Part shown: positions 17,313 through 26,436 of the stretch, one piece after another | Layout of the letters: every line of letters starts with the position of its first letter | How positions within the stretch are numbered: position 1 is the first letter of the stretch | NCBI RefSeq assembly: GCF_024622195.1 | Contig: NZ_JANKBI010000013.1 | Location: 1 to 64,000, forward strand | DNA: 64,000 nt | Origin: Murimonas intestini | Lineage (GTDB): Bacteria > Bacillota > Clostridia > Lachnospirales > Lachnospiraceae | Direction of reading: 5' to 3' | The notes under the pieces: generated by a model | Database searches by the model: none | Told to the model about the DNA's origin: nothing | Seen by the model: only the letters and a program-made list of their open reading frames with translations | Position numbers and translations under genes: made by a program

Positions 17313-18302
17313 TTACTGTTTTCTTCTGTTTACCACGTCGGCAAATACTGCCACGATCAGTACAAATCCAGTGATGAACAGCTGCCAGTGAGGCTGAAGG
17401 CCTACAAATGGAAGTCCTGTCTTAAGTACTGACATGATAAATACACCGATCAGGGTACCTGCGATGGAACCAACACCTCCTGAAAGAGATGTTCCGCCGA
17501 TAACAACACCTGCAATGGCATCCAGCTCAAATCCGTTTCCTGTTCCAGGCATCAGAGTTGAATATGTAGCCGCATATGAAATACCTGCGAGTGCAGCGAA
17601 AAATCCGCTTATCACAAATGCCAGAGTTTCCCATTTTACAACATTCACACCGGAGAGCCTGGTCGCTTCTTTATTACTTCCAAGAGCCAGGATATAACGT
17701 CCCGGACGTGTCTTGTTGAGAAGCACTGCCATTAAGATCGCCATAATTATCAGAAGAATAAATCCTGTGGGAATACCTGCTGTAGGAAGCCCCTCGCCTT
17801 TCAGCTTAAAGATATTCCTGAACCATCCGCCCACATCATTTGTCTGCGGGAATGTAACACTTGCTGTTCCTGTGACGATAGAGCCAAGTCCTCTTGTGAT
17901 CATCATAGTACCCAGAGTTGCAATAAATGCCGGAAGCCCCATTATAGAAACCATAAGGCCGTTGGCAAGTCCGAACAGGCAGCCGATAAGCAGAGTAATG
18001 ATCAGGCAAAGCGCCATAGGAAGCCCTGCTTTCATAAACAGTGTTCCGCCGATCAGAGAACAGCAGATACACAGTGTACCAATGGACAGGTCGATTCCGC
18101 CTGTGATAATAACAAAGGTAACACCTATTGCCATAAATCCGATATAATAAGATGAATCCAGTATGTTTACAAATGTGCTGTACTGGAAGAAATTACTTCC
18201 TGCAAAGCTGAAGAAGATAAACAACACTACTAATGCACCGATGGCTACCAGTTTCTGGGTGCCGATCGCATCAAAAATTCCTTTTTTACCTGTTTTTTCC
18301 AT
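17313..18302 (-). CDS. Sugar ABC transporter permease (RbsC-like)
   Basis: 329 residues with about eight to ten membrane helices, typical of BPD_transp_2 permeases for ribose, galactose and similar sugars. Diagnostic segments are GVTFVIITGGIDLSIGT near the N terminus, LPAFIATLGTMMITRGL in the middle, ALGSNKEATRLSGVNV before the coupling region, and AGVVIGGTSLSGGVGSIAGT near the C terminus. It lies 17 bases downstream of the ATPase gene and upstream of the binding protein, so one transport operon is likely. Only one permease gene is present, as expected for this class where it forms a homodimer. Confidence 0.92.
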   Translation of the reverse strand: MEKTGKKGIFDAIGTQKLVAIGALVVLFIFFSFAGSNFFQYSTFVNILDSSYYIGFMAIGVTFVIITGGIDLSIGTLCICCSLIGGTLFMKAGLPMALCLIITLLIGCLFGLANGLMVSIMGLPAFIATLGTMMITRGLGSIVTGTASVTFPQTNDVGGWFRNIFKLKGEGLPTAGIPTGFILLIIMAILMAVLLNKTRPGRYILALGSNKEATRLSGVNVVKWETLAFVISGFFAALAGISYAATYSTLMPGTGNGFELDAIAGVVIGGTSLSGGVGSIAGTLIGVFIMSVLKTGLPFVGLQPHWQLFITGFVLIVAVFADVVNRRKQ

Positions 18303-18319
18303 TTTATTAACCCTCCTGA

Positions 18320-19813
18320 TTACTCTCTTAAAGTTGCCGCATGCATAATGCTTTCCTGAGTTGCCTCTGCGATCCCTATTTCACCTGTTTTCCTGCCCTC
18401 GCACATGACCACGATCCTGTCACTCATACGCAGGATCTCTGTCAGCTCGGAAGAGATCATTATAATGGATTTCCCCTGTTTGACAAGATCATTCATCAGT
18501 GAATAGATCTCACTCTTAGCGCCTACATCAATACCTCTTGTGGGCTCATCAAAAATCAGGATATCACAGTTCCTGGTCAGCCATTTTGCAATAACAACTT
18601 TCTGCTGGTTACCACCGGAAAGGTTTTTCACTTTCTGTTCAATTGAAGGCGTCTTTGTCTTCAGCGCATCCACATATTTTTTAGTGATTTCTTTTTCTTT
18701 CTTATTGTTAACAAATATACCGTTCGTAAAATTCTCCAGAGATGCCATGGTAGTATTCTCTGCAACAGTCTTGTCAACAACCACGCCGTACCGTTTTCTG
18801 TCTTCTGACAAATAACCGATACCTGCCTGTACCGCATCCTGAGGAGATTTAATATTTACCTTCTTGCCATTGACATAGATTTCCCCGCTGTCTTTTTTAT
18901 CAGCGCCAAACAATGCCCTGGCGGTCTCTGTCCTGCCGGCTCCCATCAGCCCGGAAAATCCCAGGATCTCTCCCTTATGCAGTTCAAAGCTTACATCCCT
19001 GACCATCTTTCCGGCATTGAGATGTTCAACCTTTAATACTACAGGGGCATTCTTAGGTACATTGCTCTCTGTCTTTGGATCTTCATAAATGACACGGCCA
19101 ACCATCATATTAATAATATCATCTTTAGTCGTATCTTTTGTGACAACTGTTCCCACATATTCACCGTCACGCATTACTGTAACGCGGTCCGTGATCCTCT
19201 TTATTTCATCCATCCTGTGAGAGATATAGATAATACCTATATTCTTCTTTCTCAGGTCCTCAATGATCTTAAATAATTCGGTGATCTCTGCATCTGTCAG
19301 GGCCGCTGTGGGCTCATCAAATACAATTACCTTGGCATCAGTTGAGATAGCCTTGGCAATCTCACACATCTGCTGGCGTCCGACTGTCAGCCGTCCCATT
19401 GTCTCTTTCGGATCAATATCAATATTTAACAGTTTAAAAAGCTTCGCAGCTTCTTCGTTCATCTTCCTGTCATTGATCATTTTTCCGTTCATACTCTCGC
19501 GGCCAATAAATATGTTCTGTGCAACTGTCAGATGGTTCATCATATTCAGTTCCTGATGCACGATTACTATTCCGGCCGTCTGGGCTTCTTTAGGGGTCTT
19601 AAACTCTACTTCTTTTCCTTCGAAAGTAATAGTGCCCTTGTCCTTTGCATAGATTCCGGTCAGCACCTTCATCAATGTGGATTTACCTGCACCATTTTCT
19701 CCCATCAGGGCATGTACCTCGCCTTTTCTCAGCTCCAGGTTTACTTCCTTCAAGGCATGTACACCAGGAAAAGACTTGTCAATACCCTTCATTGTTAAAA
19801 TTACGTCGCCCAC
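18320..19813 (-). CDS. Sugar ABC transporter ATP-binding protein (RbsA/MglA-like)
   Basis: About 497 residues with two ABC domains in tandem. The first has Walker A GENGAGKST and Walker B VIVFDEPTAAL. The second begins with LGFSGLMGAGRTET in place of a standard Walker A, and has signature LSGGNQQKV and Walker B ILIFDEPTRGID. The degenerate second P-loop is normal for this family. I prefer the GTG at 19813, with GGAAGG eight bases upstream and a family-like start (GDVILTMKGIDKSFPGV); an ATG at 19828 is also in frame but has poor spacing. It is the first gene of the transport operon and has its own promoter. Confidence 0.92.
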   Translation of the reverse strand: MGDVILTMKGIDKSFPGVHALKEVNLELRKGEVHALMGENGAGKSTLMKVLTGIYAKDKGTITFEGKEVEFKTPKEAQTAGIVIVHQELNMMNHLTVAQNIFIGRESMNGKMINDRKMNEEAAKLFKLLNIDIDPKETMGRLTVGRQQMCEIAKAISTDAKVIVFDEPTAALTDAEITELFKIIEDLRKKNIGIIYISHRMDEIKRITDRVTVMRDGEYVGTVVTKDTTKDDIINMMVGRVIYEDPKTESNVPKNAPVVLKVEHLNAGKMVRDVSFELHKGEILGFSGLMGAGRTETARALFGADKKDSGEIYVNGKKVNIKSPQDAVQAGIGYLSEDRKRYGVVVDKTVAENTTMASLENFTNGIFVNNKKEKEITKKYVDALKTKTPSIEQKVKNLSGGNQQKVVIAKWLTRNCDILIFDEPTRGIDVGAKSEIYSLMNDLVKQGKSIIMISSELTEILRMSDRIVVMCEGRKTGEIGIAEATQESIMHAATLRE

Positions 19814-19868
19814 CTTTTCACCTTCCATTCCCTATCGATTTTCACATATATCACATCAGCTTATGAAT

Positions 19869-19897
19869 ATTTTATGACCAAATTGTTAATAAATCAA
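19869..19897 (-). promoter_or_regulatory. Probable promoter of the sugar ABC operon
   Basis: On the minus strand, TTGATT (19892-19897) and TAAAAT (19869-19874) are 17 bases apart, about 40 bases before the chosen start of the ATPase gene. It lies just downstream of the terminator of the sensor operon. Confidence 0.5.
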
Positions 19898-19912
19898 TGG
19901 AATATATTCTGA

Positions 19913-19956
19913 GAAAGGGTAAAAATTTTACTCACCAGTAAAATTTTTACCCTTTC
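19913..19956 (-). terminator. Terminator of the sensor operon
   Basis: A perfect 20-bp inverted repeat (19913-19932 with 19937-19956), GAAAGGGTAAAAATTTTACT and its complement, with a four-base loop. It lies 6 bases after the stop of the tethered binding protein. It separates the sensing genes from the transport genes. Confidence 0.85.
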
Positions 19957-19961
19957 GTCCA

Positions 19962-20951
19962 TCACTTTGCCAGAAACGGAAACAGCAGTTTCTGGTTTTC
20001 TTCTGTATACATATTTCCTTTTGTAATTTCTTCCGAGCCTGAATCTACCGTGGGATCTACAGCTGTATTATAGATCACCTCGACTGATTTCTGGACAGCC
20101 AGATATCCCATATTAAATGGCTTCTGCACCACGATCCCTTTAAATATGCCGGCTTCCAGAAGCTGTATCTCTTCCAGAGAGCTGTCAAAGCCTACCATGA
20201 CGATCTCATCCTCCAGACCCATATCCTTTACCGCCCTGGCCGCGCCGACTGCTGAATATTCATTCAGCCCCGCTATTGCATTTATTTCAGGATGCTCCTC
20301 CAGCAGCTGCTGAGTCACCTTGTATGCCTTGTCATAATCGGAATCACAGAAAACAGCGGGAAGAATACGGTCCTCATATCCCTCCAGCCCCTCCCGCAGC
20401 CCTTTTTCACGTTCCATAGCCGTAGAGGATTCCCTCACATGTGACACGATCCCTATGACCGGGTCCTCAGGAAGATATTTTCTGAGCAGCTCCCCCAACT
20501 TTTTCCCGGCTTCCGTATTATTTGTGCACACAAGTGTCTCTCCAAGCGGCTCTTCCATAGAAGAGTCAACCAGTATGAGATGTATTCCCGCTTTCACGAT
20601 CTGTTTTGCGGCCTCGGTGGATTCCGTATAACTGCATGGGGACAGTATGATCGCATCCGGCCTCTCCTCAATTGACTGCCTGATGATCTCATTTTGTTTT
20701 TCTACATCACCCTCCGAGGACGGGCCTGCTATTTTGAGGTTAATATCATACTCCTTAGCGGCCGCCTGAGCCCCAAGCGCCAGTGACCCCCAGAAATCAG
20801 AATTATCCTGTACTTTCGGAATATATATAACATCCAGTTTGCCGCCTCTGCTCTGCCAGGACTTAGCAGCAAAAGCCAGGACTACGATGAGCAGTCCCCC
20901 CAGAGCAGCTGCAATTATAATATAAAATTTAGAATTCTTATACTTTCCCAT
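19962..20951 (-). CDS. Membrane-tethered sugar-binding protein, probable sensor partner
   Basis: 329 residues from the ATG at 20951, which overlaps the end of the kinase gene by 14 bases. A hydrophobic helix (about 8-30) with no lipobox would tether the protein, followed by a type-1 periplasmic-binding fold: DVIYIPKVQDNSDFWGSLALGAQ, RPDAIILSPCSYTEST and VMVGFDSSLEEIQLLEAGI. It is shorter than the transport lipoprotein and lies in the operon of a YesM kinase and AraC response regulator. In such three-gene sets the binding protein usually detects the sugar and activates the kinase; this role is inferred. An upstream in-frame ATG lies within the kinase coding region and lacks a good ribosome binding site. 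Confidence 0.85.
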   Translation of the reverse strand: MGKYKNSKFYIIIAAALGGLLIVVLAFAAKSWQSRGGKLDVIYIPKVQDNSDFWGSLALGAQAAAKEYDINLKIAGPSSEGDVEKQNEIIRQSIEERPDAIILSPCSYTESTEAAKQIVKAGIHLILVDSSMEEPLGETLVCTNNTEAGKKLGELLRKYLPEDPVIGIVSHVRESSTAMEREKGLREGLEGYEDRILPAVFCDSDYDKAYKVTQQLLEEHPEINAIAGLNEYSAVGAARAVKDMGLEDEIVMVGFDSSLEEIQLLEAGIFKGIVVQKPFNMGYLAVQKSVEVIYNTAVDPTVDSGSEEITKGNMYTEENQKLLFPFLAK

Positions 20952-22743
20952 CTTTCGGCTGCCTCTCTTCTTCAGGTATACTGACAAACACTGTAGTCCC
21001 TACCCCCCTGACAGATTTATACTTCAGGCCGGATTCCTGACCATAGTAAAGCTGAAGCCTGTGGTGCACATTATAGACCCCCACATGATTTGATTTATGG
21101 TTTGGCACCTTCTGGTCCAGGATATGTTCTACCGCCTCCTGCTCCATGCCTGCGCCGTTGTCGCTGATGATAAGAACTATTTTTCCGTCAGACCTGCCCC
21201 CCATAATGGAGATCATCCCTTTTCCATCTATGTATTTTATTCCGTGATAGATAGAATTTTCTACCAGAGGCTGTATGACCAGCTTTACTATGTGGCACTT
21301 GAGGATGTCCTCATCCACATCGATCACAAACTCCAGCTGATCTCTGTATCTCATTTTCTGTATCGTAAGATAGCTTCTTGTATATTCAATCTCCTGGGCT
21401 ATAGTCACCACCTCGTCTTCATTGCTTATACTCTGCCTGAACAGCTTGGCCAGAGATGAGGTCATCAGAACCACCTCTTCATTTTTACCGCTCTCTGCCA
21501 TCCATATGATAGAATCCAGCGTATTATAGAGGAAGTGCGGATTTATCTGGGACTGGAGAGCCCTCAGCTCATTTTTACGCTTCTCTCTCTGCTCCTGGAT
21601 ATTTTCATCCATAAGCTGCTGAATCTTCTCAGTCATGATATTAAATGAATTGCCAAGGCTGGAGATCTCATTATTCCCCCTGGCAGTCACCGCCTGATTA
21701 TCAAACTTGCCTTTCTGGACCTGGATCATGGCTCCTTCCAGTTCCCGGATGGGCTTTGTGATCGCCCTGGAAATAAACATTGACAGGACAATAGCCAGAA
21801 GACTCAGCAGAAGCGCCGTCAATCCATACAGGGTCTTTGTCCCCTCCCGGTCCTTCATCAGCTCATCTAAATATGCCACTCCCACGACCTTCCATCCTGT
21901 CTCTCTGGAGCTACATACCGTGTACAGTTTGCTGTTGTTTCCTTCATCAGTAATAAAGCTTCCGTTTTCCTGCTCCAGGACCTTCCCGTTCCACTCCGTC
22001 TTGAGCCCGCTGTAGATCAGCTGCTGCTGAGGATGATAAATATAACTCCCGTCTTCACTCAGAATAAATAAGTATCCCCTGTCCCCCAGGCTTACCCTTT
22101 CACAAAGGCCGCTTATAGAACTATAATTCAGGTCTATGAAAAAGATTCCTTCCTTCTCCTGTGTTTTTGGATTTAACAGCGCCCTGCTCAGAGTAACCAC
22201 CCAGGTATAGGCGCCTGAGATGGCATTCTGTACATGAGAGGACGACACCACTGAAGAACCGTTTGCCTTCATGGTATCCTTGTACCAGTCCATATCTTTT
22301 ATATCTGCATTGGGATTCAGGGCAGATTTCCCCCTGTTCAGATACATTTTTCCATTATCCGCCAGTACGGCGATATTGCAGATATCTGTCCTCGTATCAA
22401 TCAGGGTCTTAAACTGCTGCCCTACCTTATCCTTCATTTCCTCCTGATTCTCATCGTCCCCGAAAAGATACTGGGACACATCAGGATTCCCCACTACCAT
22501 CATGGAAATAGTCTCCATGTAGCCAATGTAAGAATCCAGGTCAGCATTTATCTGTTCAATAAGCTGCATTGTATATTCCTCAGAATTGCGCAGTACTGTC
22601 TTCTCTGTATAATTCAGGGATATCAGCAAAAATACCGCCAGCGCCAGTGTGATTACTATCAGAAACGGAAGCAGGATCGCATCCTGGATACTTTTAAAAT
22701 GCCAGATAATATTCTGGACTCTCTTCTTAAAATGCTGCTTCAT
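20938..22743 (-). CDS. YesM-type sensor histidine kinase
   Basis: 601 residues. Membrane helix 1 is at about 23-43, followed by a large extracytoplasmic dCache-like domain (about 45-300) and helix 2 (about 304-325). A HAMP linker follows (ISRAITKPIRELEGAMIQVQ), then the His_kinase domain with the phospho-acceptor in LQSQINPHFLYNTLDS, and an ATPase domain with QPLVENSIYHGIK and DNGAGM. It follows the response regulator by 3 bases. It should phosphorylate that regulator in response to sugar, probably together with the tethered binding protein whose gene overlaps its 3' end. Confidence 0.93.
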   Translation of the reverse strand: MKQHFKKRVQNIIWHFKSIQDAILLPFLIVITLALAVFLLISLNYTEKTVLRNSEEYTMQLIEQINADLDSYIGYMETISMMVVGNPDVSQYLFGDDENQEEMKDKVGQQFKTLIDTRTDICNIAVLADNGKMYLNRGKSALNPNADIKDMDWYKDTMKANGSSVVSSSHVQNAISGAYTWVVTLSRALLNPKTQEKEGIFFIDLNYSSISGLCERVSLGDRGYLFILSEDGSYIYHPQQQLIYSGLKTEWNGKVLEQENGSFITDEGNNSKLYTVCSSRETGWKVVGVAYLDELMKDREGTKTLYGLTALLLSLLAIVLSMFISRAITKPIRELEGAMIQVQKGKFDNQAVTARGNNEISSLGNSFNIMTEKIQQLMDENIQEQREKRKNELRALQSQINPHFLYNTLDSIIWMAESGKNEEVVLMTSSLAKLFRQSISNEDEVVTIAQEIEYTRSYLTIQKMRYRDQLEFVIDVDEDILKCHIVKLVIQPLVENSIYHGIKYIDGKGMISIMGGRSDGKIVLIISDNGAGMEQEAVEHILDQKVPNHKSNHVGVYNVHHRLQLYYGQESGLKYKSVRGVGTTVFVSIPEEERQPKDGKV

Positions 22744-22746
22744 TTG

Positions 22747-24351
22747 TCACCTGACCCTTTTTGCATATTCCGTGGGAGTCATCCCTGTCATCTTTTTAAA
22801 CGTACTGCTGAAGTAATGGGGATCGCTGTATCCCACCTCATCCGCAATCTCATAAGCCTTTTTGGCAGTATTCTCCAAAAGCAGCTTGGCACGTTCAATC
22901 CTTTTTTTAGTAAGCGCTTCAATAAAAGTCTCACCTGTATATGCCTTGAATATAGAACTGAAATAGCTGGTGCTCATTGCCAGGTAAGAACAGACTGTAT
23001 TCAGGGACACGTCAGCGTCCCCATAATTTTTATCTATGTAGTCCAGCGCCAGGATAGCCTGCTTTTTACAGTAGCTGTCTTTCTGGTCCTTCATATTTCT
23101 GGCTATATCCACACAAAACAAAACCAGGTCCTCTGCGATATCTGAAAGCTGCTCCTTATTGTATATGGTATTGAGCAGTTCTCTTTCCTCAGTAAATATC
23201 ATAGACTCATTTATGGAAGTGGTGTCCAGGGAATTCATGATTGACAGGATCGCATTCTGCACGTAGAAGATACTCCTGTTCCTGGATACGTAAGCATCCC
23301 TGACTGCCTGGATAAACTCCTGTATCTGGCGGCGTATCCCCTCTTCATTGCCTGTCTTGATTTCCAGCGCCACCTGACCTGCATATCTGGCTACGTCAAC
23401 CCCCTGGCGTGCACTGCTCCCTCTTAAGTCGGCGGCATATATGATCTGATTTCCTCCCAGCAGAAACTTGTATTCCAGCGCTTTTTTCGTATCTGCGAAG
23501 GATTCATAAAGCTTTTCCAGTGAATCAACCGCCTGTCCCACAGCTATGGTGCACTCTATCTTGAGAAATTTCATTATGGCCTTCTGTATCTCCTCACATA
23601 TCTGGAGCGCTCTCTTCTCCAGTCCCGCATCTCCGCTGAAAACAAGAATAGTCCTCTCCTCTATATCCTGGAACGTAACACCCTGCTCATAATGTGACAG
23701 GATCTCTTCTGATATATTATAGATAGCAAAATAACCCAGGTCCGGCTTTATATCCTTTTCCTGGCTGAGAAAAGAAGTAAAGTCATCTCCCAGGACAAGC
23801 GCCGTCATAAAACACTTTCCAGACAGATGTATATCGTAGTCCACCAGCTTCTCTTTGATATTGTCTATCTGGATATTTCCTGCGAGAAGGCTGTTCAGGA
23901 ATCTGCCCCGCAGCAGGGGAAGATTACTTATGTACGCACCTTTTATCTTTTTCATATTCTGATTCTGAAGACGCTCTCCATCCAGCTTTTCACGCACCTT
24001 CTTCAGTGTCTCTGACAGCTCCACTGCTGTTATAGGCTTCAATATATATTCAACCACCTGATATTTTACGGCATTTTTAGCATATTCAAATTCATCATAC
24101 CCACTTATGATGACCACCTTTGTGTCACGGTAATTCTCATAGACGAACTTTGTCAGATCCATGCCATCCACATACGGCATGCATATATCCGTAAGAAGAA
24201 GATCCGGAGGATTTTCCTTTATCTTCTCAATCGCTTCTTTTCCGTTCTTGCAGGCTCCCACCAGTTCATATCCCAGTTCATTCCACTTCGTGTTTTCACT
24301 GATCGCCTCCCTGATCAGAGCCTCATCGTCCACCAGCAATACTTTGTACAT
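22747..24351 (-). CDS. YesN-type response regulator, AraC family
   Basis: 534 residues. The receiver domain (1-120) has the acidic pair D8/D9 in LLVDDEALI, phospho-acceptor D55 in LLLTDICMP, and the conserved lysine in YILKPI. The middle ~300 residues are a regulatory region typical of large YesN proteins. The C-terminal AraC pair of helix-turn-helices contains SLNTVCSYLAMSTSYFSSIF and AYEIADEVGYSDPHYFSSTF. It is the first gene of the sensor operon. The likely target is the neighbouring sugar importer promoter at 19869-19897. Confidence 0.93.
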   Translation of the reverse strand: MYKVLLVDDEALIREAISENTKWNELGYELVGACKNGKEAIEKIKENPPDLLLTDICMPYVDGMDLTKFVYENYRDTKVVIISGYDEFEYAKNAVKYQVVEYILKPITAVELSETLKKVREKLDGERLQNQNMKKIKGAYISNLPLLRGRFLNSLLAGNIQIDNIKEKLVDYDIHLSGKCFMTALVLGDDFTSFLSQEKDIKPDLGYFAIYNISEEILSHYEQGVTFQDIEERTILVFSGDAGLEKRALQICEEIQKAIMKFLKIECTIAVGQAVDSLEKLYESFADTKKALEYKFLLGGNQIIYAADLRGSSARQGVDVARYAGQVALEIKTGNEEGIRRQIQEFIQAVRDAYVSRNRSIFYVQNAILSIMNSLDTTSINESMIFTEERELLNTIYNKEQLSDIAEDLVLFCVDIARNMKDQKDSYCKKQAILALDYIDKNYGDADVSLNTVCSYLAMSTSYFSSIFKAYTGETFIEALTKKRIERAKLLLENTAKKAYEIADEVGYSDPHYFSSTFKKMTGMTPTEYAKRVR

Positions 24352-24456
24352 TTATCCCACCGCTTTCTATATTATGATGTTGGGCTGTGAATAGTAACAC
24401 CTCTATAACTCACAAGTTTATTTTATCCTATACCTGCAGCAAATACAACAGGAAGC

Positions 24457-25521
24457 TTATCTCCTGAACTGTTCCTTCATCTCACATATCTCTTTTTTAG
24501 GAAATATAGCCTTTAGTATCTCTACTACCAGAAATAGCATGACCGGCCCCAATATGACCCCTGCAACGCCAAAAATGCAGATTCCTGCATATACAACGAT
24601 GGCGATCACTATGGGATATACCCCCAGCTTGTCTCCCAGAAGCACAGGCTCCAGATATTCCCTGACACCATTTGTAATAAGAAAAAGCGTGGCGTAAGAG
24701 GCCGCATAGAAAAAATCTCCTCTGATCAGACAGATGACTGCCCAGGGGAGCAGGATAGTTCCTGTGCCGATAAAAGGAAGCGCATCCAGAAGCCCGATCA
24801 CAATCCCCACCAGCAGGGCATAGGGATTCCCCAGCAGCCACAGTCCAAGGACACAGAGCACAGTGACTATGAGGATAATGCTCAGCTGGGCTTTCAGGTA
24901 AGCCCCTCCGATATTCCAGAGCCTGTCCATTATATCCAGGAATTTCCTGTACGGGCTGTATTTCAGGAGCCTGTCATTTATCTCATCATAATCCCGGATC
25001 AGCAGTGTGACAGCAACAAAGATCACAAAAAAGGTGGCTATCCCTTTTAAAATTCCCGCAGCATACTTGATGGAACTGTTGAAGAGGCCTGGAAGGATAT
25101 ACACTTGCACCCTGTCTTCCATATATTCTATATTCTGGTAGATAAACTGTCTAATATCCTCCCCATTTATGCCAAAGGTGCCCTCCAGAGCCTGGCAGCA
25201 TCCGTCCACCATGCCTCCGAAGCTGCGCCTGTATCCGTCCAGGTTCATGACCACATTCCTGATCTGGATAATGAGCTGGTCACACAGGATCCAGCACCCA
25301 AACGCCAGGGCCCCGGTAACCAGAAGCAGCAGAAATACTGTTGACCATTCTTTCTTTATCTTCATCCTGTCCTGAATCTTTCTTGTGAGAGGATTTACAA
25401 GGCGGACAAAAAGATATGCAGCAAAAAAGGGAGCTACGTAGGCAAGCAGATATCTCAGCCCGATATATACAGCCGCCGTAATCCCTATCACTCCTAATAA
25501 CTTCTTATATTTATCCGCCAT
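24457..25521 (-). CDS. AI-2E/YtvI family membrane permease
   Basis: 354 residues from the ATG at 25521, seven bases after GGGAGG; an ATG six bases earlier is too close to it. About seven to eight membrane helices with the family pattern: an N-terminal pair, a long soluble stretch (about 65-145), then a C-terminal bundle with LVGIVIGLLDALPFIGTGTI and GDKLGVYPIVIAIVVYAGI. The family includes AI-2 exporters, Na+/H+ antiporter-like proteins and the sporulation protein YtvI. The C-terminal part looks most like the YtvI branch, but function cannot be settled from sequence. It is a single gene between the sensor operon and the pseudouridine synthase. Confidence 0.85.
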   Translation of the reverse strand: MADKYKKLLGVIGITAAVYIGLRYLLAYVAPFFAAYLFVRLVNPLTRKIQDRMKIKKEWSTVFLLLLVTGALAFGCWILCDQLIIQIRNVVMNLDGYRRSFGGMVDGCCQALEGTFGINGEDIRQFIYQNIEYMEDRVQVYILPGLFNSSIKYAAGILKGIATFFVIFVAVTLLIRDYDEINDRLLKYSPYRKFLDIMDRLWNIGGAYLKAQLSIILIVTVLCVLGLWLLGNPYALLVGIVIGLLDALPFIGTGTILLPWAVICLIRGDFFYAASYATLFLITNGVREYLEPVLLGDKLGVYPIVIAIVVYAGICIFGVAGVILGPVMLFLVVEILKAIFPKKEICEMKEQFRR

Positions 25522-25602
25522 GCGCATACCTCCCGGATCTACTCAATTCTTTGAGTTAGTATGCGCAGTTCTCCTGTTTTCATGCCATGGTCCGTCTGTT
25601 TA

Positions 25603-26265
25603 TCAAATCTCAGAAAAAATACTGCCCTTTGGCCTGCATGAAAATTCCATCGTTTTCCCTGTTCCGGGATGTTTAAATGACAGCTTATACGCACAGAGCG
25701 CCAGAATGCCCGGTGCTGCTGTCCCGGCTCCATATTTCTGGTCTCCATAAAGGGGCATGCCTGCATTTGCCATCTGGACACGTATCTGATGGTGCCGGCC
25801 TGTAAAAAGCCTGATCTCCACAAGCGCAAGATTATTCTTCTTATTTAATATGCGGTATGAAAGCCTGGCCTTTTTTGCATCCTTTGTCCCCTCCTTCACC
25901 ACCCTGGAGGAATTTGTTTTCCCGTCTTTCAGAAGATAATCCGTAAGCTCACCCTCTGTACGCGGCGCCTCACCGCAGACTACTGCCAGATAATATTTCT
26001 TCATCCCGTCACCTGCAGCCTGTGCGCTTAATGAAGCCGCAGCCTCCTTTGTCTTTGCAAACACCAGCAGTCCCTGCACCGGCTGGTCCAGCCTGTGCAC
26101 CACCCCGATATATGGTTCACCGCTGATATTCTCTGACGTACTTCTGTAATTTTTCAGGATGCTTACCATATCCTTTGTCCCAATCCTGGCACTCTGTACC
26201 GGGACGCCCGCCTCTTTCTCACATACTATTATATCACTGTCTTCATAAACTATCACAGGTCCCAT
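25603..26265 (-). CDS. RluA-family pseudouridine synthase
   Basis: 220 residues, a compact form of the family without an S4 domain. The catalytic aspartate is D60 in the motif VVHRLDQPVQGLLVFAKT. The partner motifs LVEIRLFTGRHHQIRVQMA and PLYGDQKYGA follow. It converts uridine to pseudouridine in structured RNA; whether the target is rRNA or tRNA cannot be read here. AAAGGAG precedes the ATG. It is followed by the permease gene in the same direction, 81 bases away. Confidence 0.92.
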   Translation of the reverse strand: MGPVIVYEDSDIIVCEKEAGVPVQSARIGTKDMVSILKNYRSTSENISGEPYIGVVHRLDQPVQGLLVFAKTKEAAASLSAQAAGDGMKKYYLAVVCGEAPRTEGELTDYLLKDGKTNSSRVVKEGTKDAKKARLSYRILNKKNNLALVEIRLFTGRHHQIRVQMANAGMPLYGDQKYGAGTAAPGILALCAYKLSFKHPGTGKTMEFSCRPKGSIFSEI

Positions 26266-26368
26266 TGTAAGCTCCTTTTAGGTTACTTTTTATTTAAAGA
26301 TTTTAAACTACTTCAGTATAAATTACAATAGATTAGCCAAGTTTTTTCCGGTTATACTTAATTTATAT

Positions 26369-26397
26369 TTGACTTTGCCCTGCAAAACAATTATCAT
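26369..26397 (+). promoter_or_regulatory. Probable promoter of the CaCA antiporter gene
   Basis: TTGACT (26369-26374) and TATCAT (26392-26397) with a 17-base spacer lie about 40 bases before the start codon. Confidence 0.55.
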
Positions 26398-26436
26398 GAA
26401 AACAATACTGTGTATACAAAGGAGGATTATGTAAAA

